NCBI RefSeq assembly: GCF_014336955.1
Contig: NZ_QRAI01000005.1
Coordinates: 248,001 to 312,000, forward strand
Length of the DNA stretch: 64,000 bases
DNA from: Saccharophagus sp. K07
GTDB taxonomy: Bacteria; Pseudomonadota; Gammaproteobacteria; Pseudomonadales; Cellvibrionaceae
Direction: 5' to 3'
Below are positions 52,785 through 62,167 of this stretch, one piece after another. The notes below the pieces were generated by a model, which saw nothing but the letters and a program-made list of their open reading frames with translations, was not told the DNA's origin and made no database searches. A program made the translations under genes and the position numbers. Numbering within the stretch: position 1 is the stretch's first letter; each line of letters begins with the position of its first letter.

Positions 52785-55199
52785 ATGACTAATCGCGAAA
52801 AGTCTTCCAATGGCATAACTTTACCTCTGCTTCCTCTGCGAGATGTGGTGGTCTATCCGCACATGGTTATTCCATTATTTGTCGGAAGAAGTAAATCCAT
52901 TGCCGCGCTCGAGCGGGCAATGGCGGACGACAAACAAGTATTACTCGTTGCCCAAAAAACACCCTCCGTAGACGATCCCGGCGCTGACGATTTGTACACT
53001 GTCGGCACCATTTCCCAGATTCTGCAAATACTAAAGCTCCCTGATGGCACCGTTAAAGTTTTGGTAGAAGGAAAGGAGCGCTCAGAAATCAGCCAAATCG
53101 AAGGTGAAGCCTATTTTCAGGCTCTGGCGACGCCAATTTCCGGCACTGAACCAAATGCAAGAGAAGCTGAGGCCCTGGCAAAAACTCTGCTAAATGGTTT
53201 TGAGCAATACGTCAATTTGAGTAAAAAAGTTCCTTCCGAAGTGCTGACTTCGATTACCGGAATTGATGAGCCGGGCCGTTTGGCGGATACGGTTGCTGCT
53301 CATATGTCGTTGGATTTGGCTCAGAAGCAGCAAATTCTCGAGATATACGATGTCACTGAACGAGTAGAACATCTGGTCGGCCTCATGGAGACCGAGGCTG
53401 AATTATTTCAGGTTGAAAAACGTATTCGCGGCCGCGTTAAAAAACAAATGGAAAAAAGTCAGCGCGAATACTATTTGAATGAGCAAATGAAAGCCATTCA
53501 GCGCGAACTTGGTGAGTTGACTGATGAGCCTAATGAAATCGAAGAGCTCGAGAAGAAAATCGCCAACGCTGGTATGCCGAAAGAAGCGGAAGGCAAAACC
53601 CGTGCGGAATTAAATAAATTGAAAATGATGTCTCCAATGTCTGCGGAGGCGTCAGTGGTTCGCTCTTATATCGACTGGATGGTCAATGTGCCTTGGACCA
53701 AGCGCAGCAAGGTTCGACACGATCTTGCTGCAGCGGAGGAAATTCTCGAGGCCGACCATTATGGCTTGGAGGAGGTAAAAGAGCGGATCCTGGAATATTT
53801 GGCTGTGCAGCAACGGGTGAAAAAAGTTAAAGGGCCTGTGCTGTGCTTGGTTGGCCCTCCGGGTGTCGGTAAAACATCTCTCGGCGAGTCTATTGCCAGG
53901 GCAACCAATCGCAAGTTTGTCCGCATGGCCTTAGGTGGCGTGCGCGATGAGGCGGAAATCCGCGGCCACAGACGCACTTACATCGGGTCCTTGCCAGGAA
54001 AACTCATTCAAAAAATGTCAAAAGTCGGCGTGAAAAACCCGCTTTTCCTATTGGATGAAGTTGACAAAATGGGCATGGATCATCGCGGTGATCCTGCATC
54101 TGCGTTGCTGGAAGTTCTTGATCCTGAACAAAACAGCCACTTCAACGATCACTATTTGGAGGTCGATTATGACCTTTCAGATGTGATGTTTATTTGTACT
54201 TCTAATACGATGAATATTCCCGGCCCATTGCTGGATCGTATGGAAGTCATTCGTATTCCTGGCTACACCGAAGACGAGAAAGTGAATATCGCTTCCCGTT
54301 ATTTGATTCCTAAGCAGATGAAAAATAACGGTTTAAAAGAAGGTGAAATTCATTTTGCGGAACAGGCGATTCGTGACATCGTGCGTTATTACACTCGGGA
54401 AGCGGGTGTTCGTGGATTGGACCGTGAGATTGCCAAAATTTGCCGAAAAGTTGTCACACAAAACGTTAAGAAAAATAAGGCAGCGGCTCACACAATCGAT
54501 TCTTCTCAGTTGGAAGAATACTTAGGTGTTCGTAAACACGATTTTGGTCGAGCAGAAGAAAAGAATCAGGTGGGACAGGTTACTGGTCTTGCCTGGACTC
54601 AGGTTGGCGGCGAACTGTTGACTATCGAAGCATCGGTTGTGAAAGGCAAAGGGCGTCTGGTGAAAACTGGATCTTTGGGCGATGTGATGCAAGAGTCGAT
54701 TCAAGCCGCTATAACAGTTGTTCGTTCTCGATCTCAGGTTCTTGGCGTAGCGCCTGATTTCAGTGAGAAGCATGATTTGCATATCCACGTCCCGGAAGGG
54801 GCTACACCTAAAGATGGACCGAGCGCCGGTATCGCTATGTGCACGGCGTTGGTGTCCGTCTACTGCAATATCCCGGTCAGGGCAGATGTTGCTATGACTG
54901 GGGAAATTACCTTGCGGGGAGAGGTGTTAAAAATTGGTGGACTGAAAGAGAAGTTGTTGGCTGCCCATCGCGGCGGCATCAGGACGGTTATCATTCCGAA
55001 GGATAATGAAGCAGATTTGCGGGAGATCCCGGACAATATTAAAGCGGATCTGCAAATCAAGCCGGTCAAATGGATTGATGAGGTTCTTGCAATAGCACTA
55101 CAGCACATGCCAACACCTTATACGGATGAAGAGTATCGGGCTTTAGAGGCAAAAGCTTTTGATCACGCTCGTGATGAAAGCAGAATGAGCACTCATTAA
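52785..55199 (+). CDS. lon: ATP-dependent Lon protease
   Basis: Lon (804 aa) is a hexameric AAA+ serine protease that removes damaged and regulatory proteins. The N-terminal LON domain (about residues 10-205) starts with LPLLPLRDVVVYPHMVIPLFVGR. The AAA+ module has Walker A GPPGVGKT and Walker B LFLLDEVDK. The proteolytic domain has the Ser-Lys dyad, with Ser in PKDGPSAGIAM and Lys in GGLKEKLLAA. Length is normal for LonA. It has a sigma32 promoter and precedes hupB, as in other gammaproteobacteria. Confidence 0.98.
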   Translation: MTNREKSSNGITLPLLPLRDVVVYPHMVIPLFVGRSKSIAALERAMADDKQVLLVAQKTPSVDDPGADDLYTVGTISQILQILKLPDGTVKVLVEGKERSEISQIEGEAYFQALATPISGTEPNAREAEALAKTLLNGFEQYVNLSKKVPSEVLTSITGIDEPGRLADTVAAHMSLDLAQKQQILEIYDVTERVEHLVGLMETEAELFQVEKRIRGRVKKQMEKSQREYYLNEQMKAIQRELGELTDEPNEIEELEKKIANAGMPKEAEGKTRAELNKLKMMSPMSAEASVVRSYIDWMVNVPWTKRSKVRHDLAAAEEILEADHYGLEEVKERILEYLAVQQRVKKVKGPVLCLVGPPGVGKTSLGESIARATNRKFVRMALGGVRDEAEIRGHRRTYIGSLPGKLIQKMSKVGVKNPLFLLDEVDKMGMDHRGDPASALLEVLDPEQNSHFNDHYLEVDYDLSDVMFICTSNTMNIPGPLLDRMEVIRIPGYTEDEKVNIASRYLIPKQMKNNGLKEGEIHFAEQAIRDIVRYYTREAGVRGLDREIAKICRKVVTQNVKKNKAAAHTIDSSQLEEYLGVRKHDFGRAEEKNQVGQVTGLAWTQVGGELLTIEASVVKGKGRLVKTGSLGDVMQESIQAAITVVRSRSQVLGVAPDFSEKHDLHIHVPEGATPKDGPSAGIAMCTALVSVYCNIPVRADVAMTGEITLRGEVLKIGGLKEKLLAAHRGGIRTVIIPKDNEADLREIPDNIKADLQIKPVKWIDEVLAIALQHMPTPYTDEEYRALEAKAFDHARDESRMSTH

Positions 55200-55312
55200 A
55201 CAGTTGACCACAATTGCAGCAGCTAAATTTACGGCAGATAGTCAATTTGGCGTATATCCTTGTTGTTTGCGATGTGATGCGGGCTTAAGTTAACCAAAAT
55301 CAGCTCGCGTCC

Positions 55313-55341
55313 TTGACCGGCCAAACCGCAGTTGGTATAAA
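55313..55341 (+). promoter_or_regulatory. Sigma70 promoter of hupB
   Basis: TTGACC and TATAAA are separated by 17 nt, in the 260-bp gap after lon. The leader would be about 110 nt. Confidence 0.7.
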
Positions 55342-55459
55342 TCGCAGTCCGTCGAACATTACTAGAAGGCTTGGCGCTGTAACCAAGTGAGTGCCCTTGA
55401 TTACCGTCGTTCCAATGCCTAAATAATCATCTTGTCTCGAATAATAAGAGGGGTTAAAC

Positions 55460-55738
55460 GTGAACAAATCTGAGTTGATCGATGCCATTGCCGCTTCTGC
55501 GGATATTTCAAAAGCAGCGGCTGGTCGAGCCTTGGACGCGGTGACTGAATCTATAACTCAGGCACTCAAAAATAACGACCAAGTATCATTGGTTGGTTTT
55601 GGTACATTCGTAGTTAAAGAGAGAGCCGCTCGTACTGGACGCAATCCACAGACCGGCAATCCAATCGAAATTGCAGCCGCTAAAATTCCAACATTTAAAG
55701 CTGGCAAAGCATTGAAGGACGCTGTAAATCTCTCTTAA
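55460..55738 (+). CDS. hupB: DNA-binding protein HU-beta
   Basis: A 92-aa HU-family nucleoid protein that bends DNA as a dimer. The sequence has the start [10 protein letters not shown], the core [21 protein letters not shown] and the [14 protein letters not shown] end; the Pro at the tip of the beta-arm is in the RNPQTG motif. The start is GTG with AAGAGGGG ahead of it. Its place after lon matches hupB, not hupA. Confidence 0.97.
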   Translation: MNKSELIDAIAASADISKAAAGRALDAVTESITQALKNNDQVSLVGFGTFVVKERAARTGRNPQTGNPIEIAAAKIPTFKAGKALKDAVNLS

Positions 55739-55800
55739 TTTTCAATGCCTTCCATGAGGGCAATAGTTCGAGAATTTCACATATATTAGTCCGACAAAAT

Positions 55801-55827
55801 AAAGGCGCAGAAAATGCGCCTTTTTTA
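55801..55827 (+). terminator. Intrinsic terminator of hupB
   Basis: AAAGGCGCA pairs with TGCGCCTTT around a GAAAA loop and is followed by more T. ppiD begins about 30 nt later, so ppiD must rely on read-through or on a promoter in this short span. Confidence 0.9.
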
Positions 55828-55853
55828 TATACCTATTTGTTTTGAGGTGCATG

Positions 55854-57719
55854 ATGCTGCAAAGCGTGCGTGACAATCTGAAGGGAACAGTTGCGGTATT
55901 TGTTCTTGCGATTTTTATTATCCCTCTCATTTTGTTTGGGGTTGAGCAACTGTTTGTCGGATCCCTTGGGGGCGCAGAGGTTGCGACCGTCAATGGGGAA
56001 AGCATTAATCGTGTGGACTTCCAAAGAGAGCTCACTCTGGAGAAGCAGAGGCTGCAACAGCAGTTTGAACTCGAACCAAATAACCCCCAGCTGGATGACA
56101 GCGTATTGAGCGGTCCTGTTTTGCAGCGAATGGTTCAGCGTGAAGCGCTTTATCAAGCTGCTGTCGATGGTGGAATGGGTGCCTCAACAGAAACTTTGTG
56201 GAAGCAGATAGCCGCTATTGAAGCTTTCCAAGTGGATGGCAAATTTAATTCTCAGGTTTTTAAAGACCGCATTTCTTATTTGTACACCCCGGCAACTTTT
56301 CTTGCCGCTACTGAAAAAGATTTTATTCTCAGCCACATCAACACTGGGATTGCTGGTTCAAGCTTTGTAACTCCGGAAGAGCTGAAGTTGCTAGCAAGTA
56401 TCACTCAGCAGAAGCGAACATTTTTCACGGTTGAAATTCCTAAAGCGGATAAGCCCGAAGTGGCGGTTACCGATGGCGATGTTGAGCAGTATTATCAAAA
56501 CAACAGCGCCCAATTTATTGAGCCAGAAAAAGTAAGCATAGATTATGTCGAGCTGAGTTTGGATCAGTTGGCAAGCAAGGTTCAGGTTTCAGAAGCAGAT
56601 ATACAAGCGGTTTATCAAGAAGAAGTTAGCAACTTCAAAGCAGATCCGCGTTATGTAGTTGCGCACATTTTGATTGAAGATAAAGACGGTGCGGCCGACA
56701 AGGTAAAAGAAGTTGCCGCCAAGTTGGAAGGTGGTGCTGATTTTGCTGCTTTGGCCAAAGAATATTCCGATGACCTGGGTTCAAAGCAGAGCGGTGGTAA
56801 TCTCGGGATCCTGATCGAGAACGCTTATCCGAAGGAATTTGTTGAAGCCGCAAAAAAACTTGAAGTTGGTGCGGTATCCGCTGCTGTCAAAACCGATGTT
56901 GGTCACCACTTCATCAAGTTGGTCGAAAAAACCAACGTAGTACCGCCAACTTTTGAAGAGCGCAAAGATACTATCGCGAAACAATTGGCTACGCAGCTCG
57001 CCCAGGAAGAATATATTCGCTTGTCCAATGTATTGGATGAAAGAACCTTCGGGGCAGACTCGCTGAAATACGCTGCAGAAGCTTTGGGAGTTGAAGTGCA
57101 AACCAGCGAATTGTTTAGCCGATCAGGTGGCGCTGGAGTTGCGGCTATATCGCAAGTCGTAAATGAAGCATTCGGTGATGAAGTTTTGGCCCAAGGGCAT
57201 AACAGCCGCGTAATTGATGTGGGCGGTGTTCGGTCGTTCGTTATCCGATTAAAAGAACATAAGCCAGAGCAATTGAAGCCGTTGGCTGATGTCAAAGAAG
57301 AAATTTTTGCGCAGTTGACTGCTCAACGTATTGCTAGCGAATCCGCCGCACGAGCTCGCGAAGTGCTGCAACAGATTCAAAGCGGTAAAGCGGCGGAAGA
57401 TGTCGCCAAAGAAGCTGGTTTGGAATACAAGCTGCACGAAAACGCTTCGCGAACTTCATTTGAGATTGGCGGCGCTGTGTTACAAAAAGCGTTTTCCTTG
57501 GCTCGTCCAGCAGATGGAAATTCCGTATTTGACTTGGCATCAGTTCCGGGTGGTGGCGCTGTTGTTGTGGGCTTGAAAGAAGTGATTGACGGCACGATTG
57601 AAGATTTGGTCGATGCGCAAAAAACTGGCATGCAAAATCAGTTGCGTTTCCAGATTTCTCAATCTGAGCTAGAGGCTTTCGAAAATAACGTAATTGCGAA
57701 AGCAAAGATTAAGCGATAG
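55854..57719 (+). CDS. ppiD: Peptidyl-prolyl cis-trans isomerase PpiD
   Basis: A 621-aa inner-membrane-anchored periplasmic chaperone associated with SecYEG. One transmembrane helix (about residues 15-37) is followed by a SurA-N-like chaperone region and a parvulin domain at about 265-360 (YVVAHILIEDKDGAA, FAALAKEYSDD and GGNLGI). The parvulin fold is recognisable but, as in PpiD, isomerase activity may be weak. The ATG used has GAGG at 6 nt; an adjacent ATG 3 nt earlier and a TTG 12 nt earlier are alternatives. It closes the tig-clpPX-lon-hupB-ppiD order. Confidence 0.95.
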   Translation: MLQSVRDNLKGTVAVFVLAIFIIPLILFGVEQLFVGSLGGAEVATVNGESINRVDFQRELTLEKQRLQQQFELEPNNPQLDDSVLSGPVLQRMVQREALYQAAVDGGMGASTETLWKQIAAIEAFQVDGKFNSQVFKDRISYLYTPATFLAATEKDFILSHINTGIAGSSFVTPEELKLLASITQQKRTFFTVEIPKADKPEVAVTDGDVEQYYQNNSAQFIEPEKVSIDYVELSLDQLASKVQVSEADIQAVYQEEVSNFKADPRYVVAHILIEDKDGAADKVKEVAAKLEGGADFAALAKEYSDDLGSKQSGGNLGILIENAYPKEFVEAAKKLEVGAVSAAVKTDVGHHFIKLVEKTNVVPPTFEERKDTIAKQLATQLAQEEYIRLSNVLDERTFGADSLKYAAEALGVEVQTSELFSRSGGAGVAAISQVVNEAFGDEVLAQGHNSRVIDVGGVRSFVIRLKEHKPEQLKPLADVKEEIFAQLTAQRIASESAARAREVLQQIQSGKAAEDVAKEAGLEYKLHENASRTSFEIGGAVLQKAFSLARPADGNSVFDLASVPGGGAVVVGLKEVIDGTIEDLVDAQKTGMQNQLRFQISQSELEAFENNVIAKAKIKR

Positions 57720-57726
57720 CTCTAGT

Positions 57727-57757
57727 AAAAAGGCCGCTTCGGCGGCCTTTTTTTATT
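57727..57757. terminator. Bidirectional terminator between ppiD and murI
   Basis: AGGCCGC pairs with GCGGCCT around a TTCG-containing tetraloop (the very stable cUUCGg), flanked by AAAAA and TTTTTTT. The murI stop overlaps its right edge. Confidence 0.92.
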
Positions 57758-58550
57758 TCAGCGATGAATATTCGAATTCCCCCAGAAGCTCAAGCATAAG
57801 TGGCTTGTAGTAGGGGGCTTGTGTTGCGGCAGTATTGATAAAGAGATTCTTTTTGTTGCCCGATGTAATCTGGCTCGCTCCTTCGCCTAACAGATCCAAA
57901 ACTCTCCGTGCTATGGCATTTCCTGAGTCAACCCAGAATTTGATTTGCGGGAATCCCGCAATTAGTTCTTCGCGTAACAGTGGAAAATGAGTGCAGGCGA
58001 GCACAACTGTATCCATACTTTGGGATTTCGAAATGAGCGGCCATGCTTCTCGTTTGACCTCTTCAGGATCAACTTGACCGGACCTTAGTTTTTCCTCGGC
58101 AAGAAGCACTAAATGAGCACTGCCGTGCAGAAATACTTCCCGATGATGGGCAAATTCTTTAATCAGATTGTGTGTGTAAGATCGGTTAACTGTTCCCTCC
58201 GTTGCCAACATTCCGATAACACCTGTATGTGTCAATTTGGCAGCGGGTTTGATTGCTGGCACAACTCCGACAACAGGGATGTCGAACTGTTGACGTATCG
58301 CGGGTAAGGCAACGGTACTCGCCGTATTGCAGGCCACAACGGCGAGTTGAGGTGAGATAATAGGAACCAGTTGCTCCATCAAATACACGACTCTGTCGAC
58401 GATTTGCTCGCCGGATTTGGGCCCGTAAGGAAAAGCCGCCAAGTCTGCCAGGTAGGTAATATGGAGCTGAGGGCAGAGTTTGCGGATCTCCTGGGTGATG
58501 CTCAATCCCCCGATTCCGGAGTCGAGTACAAGCACGGAAGGGTTTTGCAT
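57753..58550 (-). CDS. murI: Glutamate racemase
   Basis: MurI (265 aa) makes D-glutamate for peptidoglycan. The opening LVLDSGIGGLS is the family signature; the two catalytic cysteines are in VVACNTASTVALP and VVLACTHFPLL. The ATG used (MQNPSVLVLDSG) fits the family length; a GTG 51 nt further upstream is open but gives an unusual N-terminus. No strong ribosome binding site precedes either. It is divergent from rmuC and convergent with ppiD. Confidence 0.95.
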   Translation of the reverse strand: MQNPSVLVLDSGIGGLSITQEIRKLCPQLHITYLADLAAFPYGPKSGEQIVDRVVYLMEQLVPIISPQLAVVACNTASTVALPAIRQQFDIPVVGVVPAIKPAAKLTHTGVIGMLATEGTVNRSYTHNLIKEFAHHREVFLHGSAHLVLLAEEKLRSGQVDPEEVKREAWPLISKSQSMDTVVLACTHFPLLREELIAGFPQIKFWVDSGNAIARRVLDLLGEGASQITSGNKKNLFINTAATQAPYYKPLMLELLGEFEYSSLK

Positions 58551-58630
58551 AAAAATATCGAGATTTAACAAACACGGTTGATCTGGCCGGTAAGATACCA
58601 CATCCCGATTTGTTTGATTTGGAGTTTTCA

Positions 58631-60031
58631 GTGACTGTCATGACCAATGAACTACTTCTGCCGATATGGTCGCTGACTCTATGGTTGGTAGCTACATTTG
58701 CGCTGCTTCTGGCAGTTGTCATAGTGGTTGTCCGGAGTCGTGCGCAGTTACGAATCAAGGAGGGCGAATGGCAAGTCCAGCTCGCTGAACTGATGGCGAA
58801 ACTGAGCGCAGCAGAAAATGAAATAGCCAGTTTTAAGGCGGAAAAACAAAGGTTTTTAGCTGATTTGGCACAGGCTAACCAACAAAATCATGAGTTGAAG
58901 TTGGATTTGGCCACAGCGCGTGCGCGGTTCGAAGAGAAAGAGCAGGCGTGGCAGTCTGAGCTTAACTTATTGAAGTCATCGCGGGAAATTTTGGCCAAAG
59001 AATTTGAGAGTTTGGCCAACCGCGTCTTCGAGGCCAAACAGGAACATTTTTCTCGCCACACGAAAATTCAGTTAGAACAGCTGATTCTGCCTTTTCGCGA
59101 TCAATTGAAAGAATTTCGCGACAGAACCGATGAGGCGCAGAAGCAGGGTATTGCACAACATCACCAGTTGATGGGGCAGATTTTTGAACTGCAGAAACAG
59201 TCGCAGCAAATTGGCCAGGATGCGGTAAATCTCGCCAATGCTTTAAAAGGCAATAATAAAATTATCGGCAATTGGGGCGAGCTGATTCTTGCCAATATCC
59301 TCGAAAATATGGGGCTGCAAAAAGGGCGAGAATATCAGCTGCAGGTTTCGCATAGAGACGATGATGGGCGGCGAATCCAGCCTGACGCAGTTGTCTATTT
59401 GCCGGACGAAAAATCCATCGTAATCGATGCGAAAGTCTCCCTGGTGGCATACGAGCGTTTTTGTATCGCTGAGAGCGAACAAGAGCGTGAGCAAGCATTG
59501 AAGGAGCATGTGGAATCTATTCGCACGCACATCCGAGGACTTGCCGCGAAAAATTATGCAGACGTGGTCAGTAAAGGATCCATTGATTTCGTCTGTATGT
59601 TTGTGCCCGTCGAAGCGGCATTTATAACAGCAGTGCAAAATGTTCCGGAGTTGTTGCAAGAGGCTTACGACAAACGCGTTTTGTTGGTCAGTCCGTCCGG
59701 AATTTTTGTCGTGCTGCGAACCGTGAGTGCACTATGGCAGCGTGAAAGGCAGGATCGTAACGTGGAAAATATCGTGGTATCCGCGGGTCGCTTACACGAT
59801 CAATTCGTTCGTTTTGTTGAAGCTTTGGAAGATATAGGTGTCGGTTTGGAGCGGGTCGGCAAAAGTTACGAGCTGGCGATGAGCCGGTTGGTCTCTGGCA
59901 GCGGTAATCTCGTAAAACGTGTTGATGATTTCCGCAAGTTGGGCGCAAAAACCAGCAAGAAATTTTCATCGACAATCGCTGAGCGCGCTTGTCTCGATGC
60001 GGAAGCTGTAGAGGATCCTTCAAATGATTAA
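58631..60031 (+). CDS. rmuC: DNA recombination protein RmuC
   Basis: A 466-aa RmuC-family protein, which limits inversions at short inverted repeats and contains a PD-(D/E)xK-like nuclease fold. One N-terminal membrane helix (about residues 12-35) is followed by a coiled coil (about 45-150) and the conserved core (about 195-400) with GNWGELILANILENMGL, QPDAVVYLPDEKSIVIDAKVSL (putative nuclease D and K) and FVPVEAAFITA. The start is GTG, preceded by GGAG at 6 nt; an ATG 9 nt later and a TTG 21 nt earlier are alternatives. It overlaps the DUF2489 gene by 8 nt. Confidence 0.94.
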   Translation: MTVMTNELLLPIWSLTLWLVATFALLLAVVIVVVRSRAQLRIKEGEWQVQLAELMAKLSAAENEIASFKAEKQRFLADLAQANQQNHELKLDLATARARFEEKEQAWQSELNLLKSSREILAKEFESLANRVFEAKQEHFSRHTKIQLEQLILPFRDQLKEFRDRTDEAQKQGIAQHHQLMGQIFELQKQSQQIGQDAVNLANALKGNNKIIGNWGELILANILENMGLQKGREYQLQVSHRDDDGRRIQPDAVVYLPDEKSIVIDAKVSLVAYERFCIAESEQEREQALKEHVESIRTHIRGLAAKNYADVVSKGSIDFVCMFVPVEAAFITAVQNVPELLQEAYDKRVLLVSPSGIFVVLRTVSALWQRERQDRNVENIVVSAGRLHDQFVRFVEALEDIGVGLERVGKSYELAMSRLVSGSGNLVKRVDDFRKLGAKTSKKFSSTIAERACLDAEAVEDPSND

Positions 60032-60479
60032 TGCATTATGGCTTATAGGATCGGCAATCATCCTGGTGCTTGCGGGGATTGCGATTTATTTGCATTGGAA
60101 GCTTTATAAATTAAGAAAATTAAACAAACAGAAACAGGAAGAGGCGGACCGGCAGTATCAACAGGCTCGCATCCAGATTAATCAAAGTATTCAGATTATT
60201 TGCCGGGCGATGTTGGACGGTCAGGTGCGTTATGCAGAAGCCAGTTTGCGTATCTCGCGTCTTATGGATCAATTATCCGTAGATGGAGCACCGCGAGAGG
60301 AATTTGTCGCTTTTGATAAGCTTGCCCAGTCCATTGCTCATATCCCGATTCTGGATGAATGGAAACAGCTACCGAAAAAGCAGAGAAGGGAGTATGAGCA
60401 ACATATTGAACGGCAGGAGGAAGAGCTGGGCGATTTTGTGCGCGATGCAGCACAACGTCTTATAGGGCGAACGTTCTGA
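60024..60479 (+). CDS. DUF2489 family protein with N-terminal membrane anchor
   Basis: A 151-aa protein: one N-terminal membrane helix (about residues 5-24), then a helical, charged cytoplasmic part with QARIQINQSIQIICRAMLDGQVRYAEASLRISRLMDQL, matching DUF2489 in pattern. Function is unknown. Its start lies inside the end of rmuC (8-nt overlap), so the two are probably co-translated and may cooperate at the membrane, which is inference. Confidence 0.85.
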   Translation: MINALWLIGSAIILVLAGIAIYLHWKLYKLRKLNKQKQEEADRQYQQARIQINQSIQIICRAMLDGQVRYAEASLRISRLMDQLSVDGAPREEFVAFDKLAQSIAHIPILDEWKQLPKKQRREYEQHIERQEEELGDFVRDAAQRLIGRTF

Positions 60480-60496
60480 TACATCGCGCTAGGTCT

Positions 60497-61579
60497 TCAG
60501 ATCTTGCGCAATATAACTCCGCATTCGCGATGTTCCGTGTAGGGGAACTGATCAAACAAAGCCATTTTGACAACACAATGGCTTTGTTCCAGGGTTTTCA
60601 GGTTGTCTTTCAGCGTGTTGGGATTACAGGAAATATAAATAATATTGTCAAAGCGCTGAATAAATTGATTGGTTAAAGGATCGAGTCCCGCTCTAGGTGG
60701 ATCGACAAAAACCGTTGTGAACTGGTAGTCGCTTAAGGTCACATGCTTTAACCGTTCAAAGGCACGCACACCATTAAGTGCATTGCACAATTCTTCGCTG
60801 GATAAGCGCGCGAAAGCGATATTGTCAATCTGGTTTTGCTCGCAATTGAGCAGCGCCGATTGAATGCCGGATTTGGCTACTTCCGTTGCCAGTACCTTGT
60901 TGAAATTGCGAGATAAAGGCAAAGTGAAATTGCCATTGCCGCAATATAGCTCCAACAAATCTCCGGCAAAATTGCGACTATTTTCCACCGCCCAATTGAG
61001 CATATGCTGGCAAACTGGGCCATTGGGCTGGGTGAACGAACCTTCCAGCTGTTGATAGCGGTATTCTCTACCTGCGACAACAAACTTTTCCGTGACAAAG
61101 TCCTGCGTCACTATGACTTTTTGATTGCGACTGCGACCGACGACGTGAATGGACAAGGTTTTTGCTAGTTCTTCGGCTTCTTTTGTCCACGGATCATCCA
61201 GCGATTTGTGGTAAATCAGGGTAACCAACACCTCGCCACTCATGGTGGTCAAAAATTCGATCTGGTAGAGCCGGCGGCGCAATAGCTCGTTGCCGCTGAG
61301 TTGTTGTGCTAATTTCGGCATTATCTCCTGCATAGCGGGAGACCCAGCGGGAAATTGGCCGACCTTGTATGCCAAGCGGCTGCCTGGTTGATACATGGCA
61401 TAGTGGACGCCATCATCCTCTTGCCACGCTCTGAATTCCGCGCGCATACGATAGCTATTGACGGGTGAGCGAAAAACTTCGATTTCTTTCACTCCAAATT
61501 CCGCAAACTCAGTCAATGTTTGCTGATATTTTTCTAGCAGCTGAGATTCGTATTCACCCGAAAGGATTTGATTCGTCAT
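60497..61579 (-). CDS. trmA: tRNA (uracil-5-)-methyltransferase TrmA
   Basis: TrmA (360 aa) methylates U54 of tRNA (T loop), using S-adenosylmethionine. The SAM-binding segment LLELYCGNGNFTLPL and the catalytic Cys motif YISCNPNTL (with VDPPRAGLD upstream) are intact. The family tail EHRECGVILRK is present. TrmA lacks the TRAM and iron-sulfur domains of the RlmC/RlmD relatives, and so does this protein. It is downstream of regA on the same strand with a 45-nt gap. Confidence 0.97.
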   Translation of the reverse strand: MTNQILSGEYESQLLEKYQQTLTEFAEFGVKEIEVFRSPVNSYRMRAEFRAWQEDDGVHYAMYQPGSRLAYKVGQFPAGSPAMQEIMPKLAQQLSGNELLRRRLYQIEFLTTMSGEVLVTLIYHKSLDDPWTKEAEELAKTLSIHVVGRSRNQKVIVTQDFVTEKFVVAGREYRYQQLEGSFTQPNGPVCQHMLNWAVENSRNFAGDLLELYCGNGNFTLPLSRNFNKVLATEVAKSGIQSALLNCEQNQIDNIAFARLSSEELCNALNGVRAFERLKHVTLSDYQFTTVFVDPPRAGLDPLTNQFIQRFDNIIYISCNPNTLKDNLKTLEQSHCVVKMALFDQFPYTEHRECGVILRKI

Positions 61580-61624
61580 GATAATGTCAGTGGTGCTTGA
61601 TTAGAGTGGGTTGGCGGCGACTGA

Positions 61625-62167
61625 TTATTCGCCGACAGGTTTTTTGGCGAGTTTGCGCTGCAATGTTCTGCGGTGCATTTTGAGCTGGCGAGCGGTGGCC
61701 GAAATATTGCCCGCATTGTCGGCCAGTGCTTTTTGAATGTGCTCCCATTCGATTCTGCGCAGTGGAACTACGTGGGCCGTATCAGCTTCGTCCGCACATG
61801 TCGGAGCATCGTTCTCAAATGCCTGCAAAATCTGGTCGATGGTTGCAGGTTTACTTAAATAATTGGTTGCACCCAATTTGATGGTTTGTACTGCGGTTGC
61901 GATGCTGGCATAAGCGGTGAGCACAACAATTTTTATATCCGGATTTTTGTCCAGCAGCAATCCGATCAGCTCCAGTGAGGAGCCGTCTTCCAATTTGAGA
62001 TCCAGCAAAGCCCAGGTGAATTCCTGTAACTGCGAGCCGCTTCGCGCCGCGCTGATGGATTCGTAATGTACTACGTCAAAGCCGCGTCGGGTCAGGGCGC
62101 GCGTGGTGACTGATGCCAGAGTTGCATCGTCTTCGACATACAAAATTCGAATCGCAGTATTGCTCAT
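61625..62167 (-). CDS. regA: Redox response regulator, RegA/PrrA/RoxR family
   Basis: A 180-aa two-domain response regulator. The receiver has the acidic pocket ED at 12-13, phospho-acceptor D56 (ALLDLKL) and the conserved Thr/Lys (VLTAYAS and LSKPAT). The C-terminal Fis-type helix-turn-helix NISATARQLKMHRRTLQRKL is nearly invariant in the RegA/PrrA/ActR/RoxR family. Together with RegB it controls respiratory and redox genes. Its start overlaps the regB stop by 4 nt (ATGA). Confidence 0.94.
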   Translation of the reverse strand: MSNTAIRILYVEDDATLASVTTRALTRRGFDVVHYESISAARSGSQLQEFTWALLDLKLEDGSSLELIGLLLDKNPDIKIVVLTAYASIATAVQTIKLGATNYLSKPATIDQILQAFENDAPTCADEADTAHVVPLRRIEWEHIQKALADNAGNISATARQLKMHRRTLQRKLAKKPVGE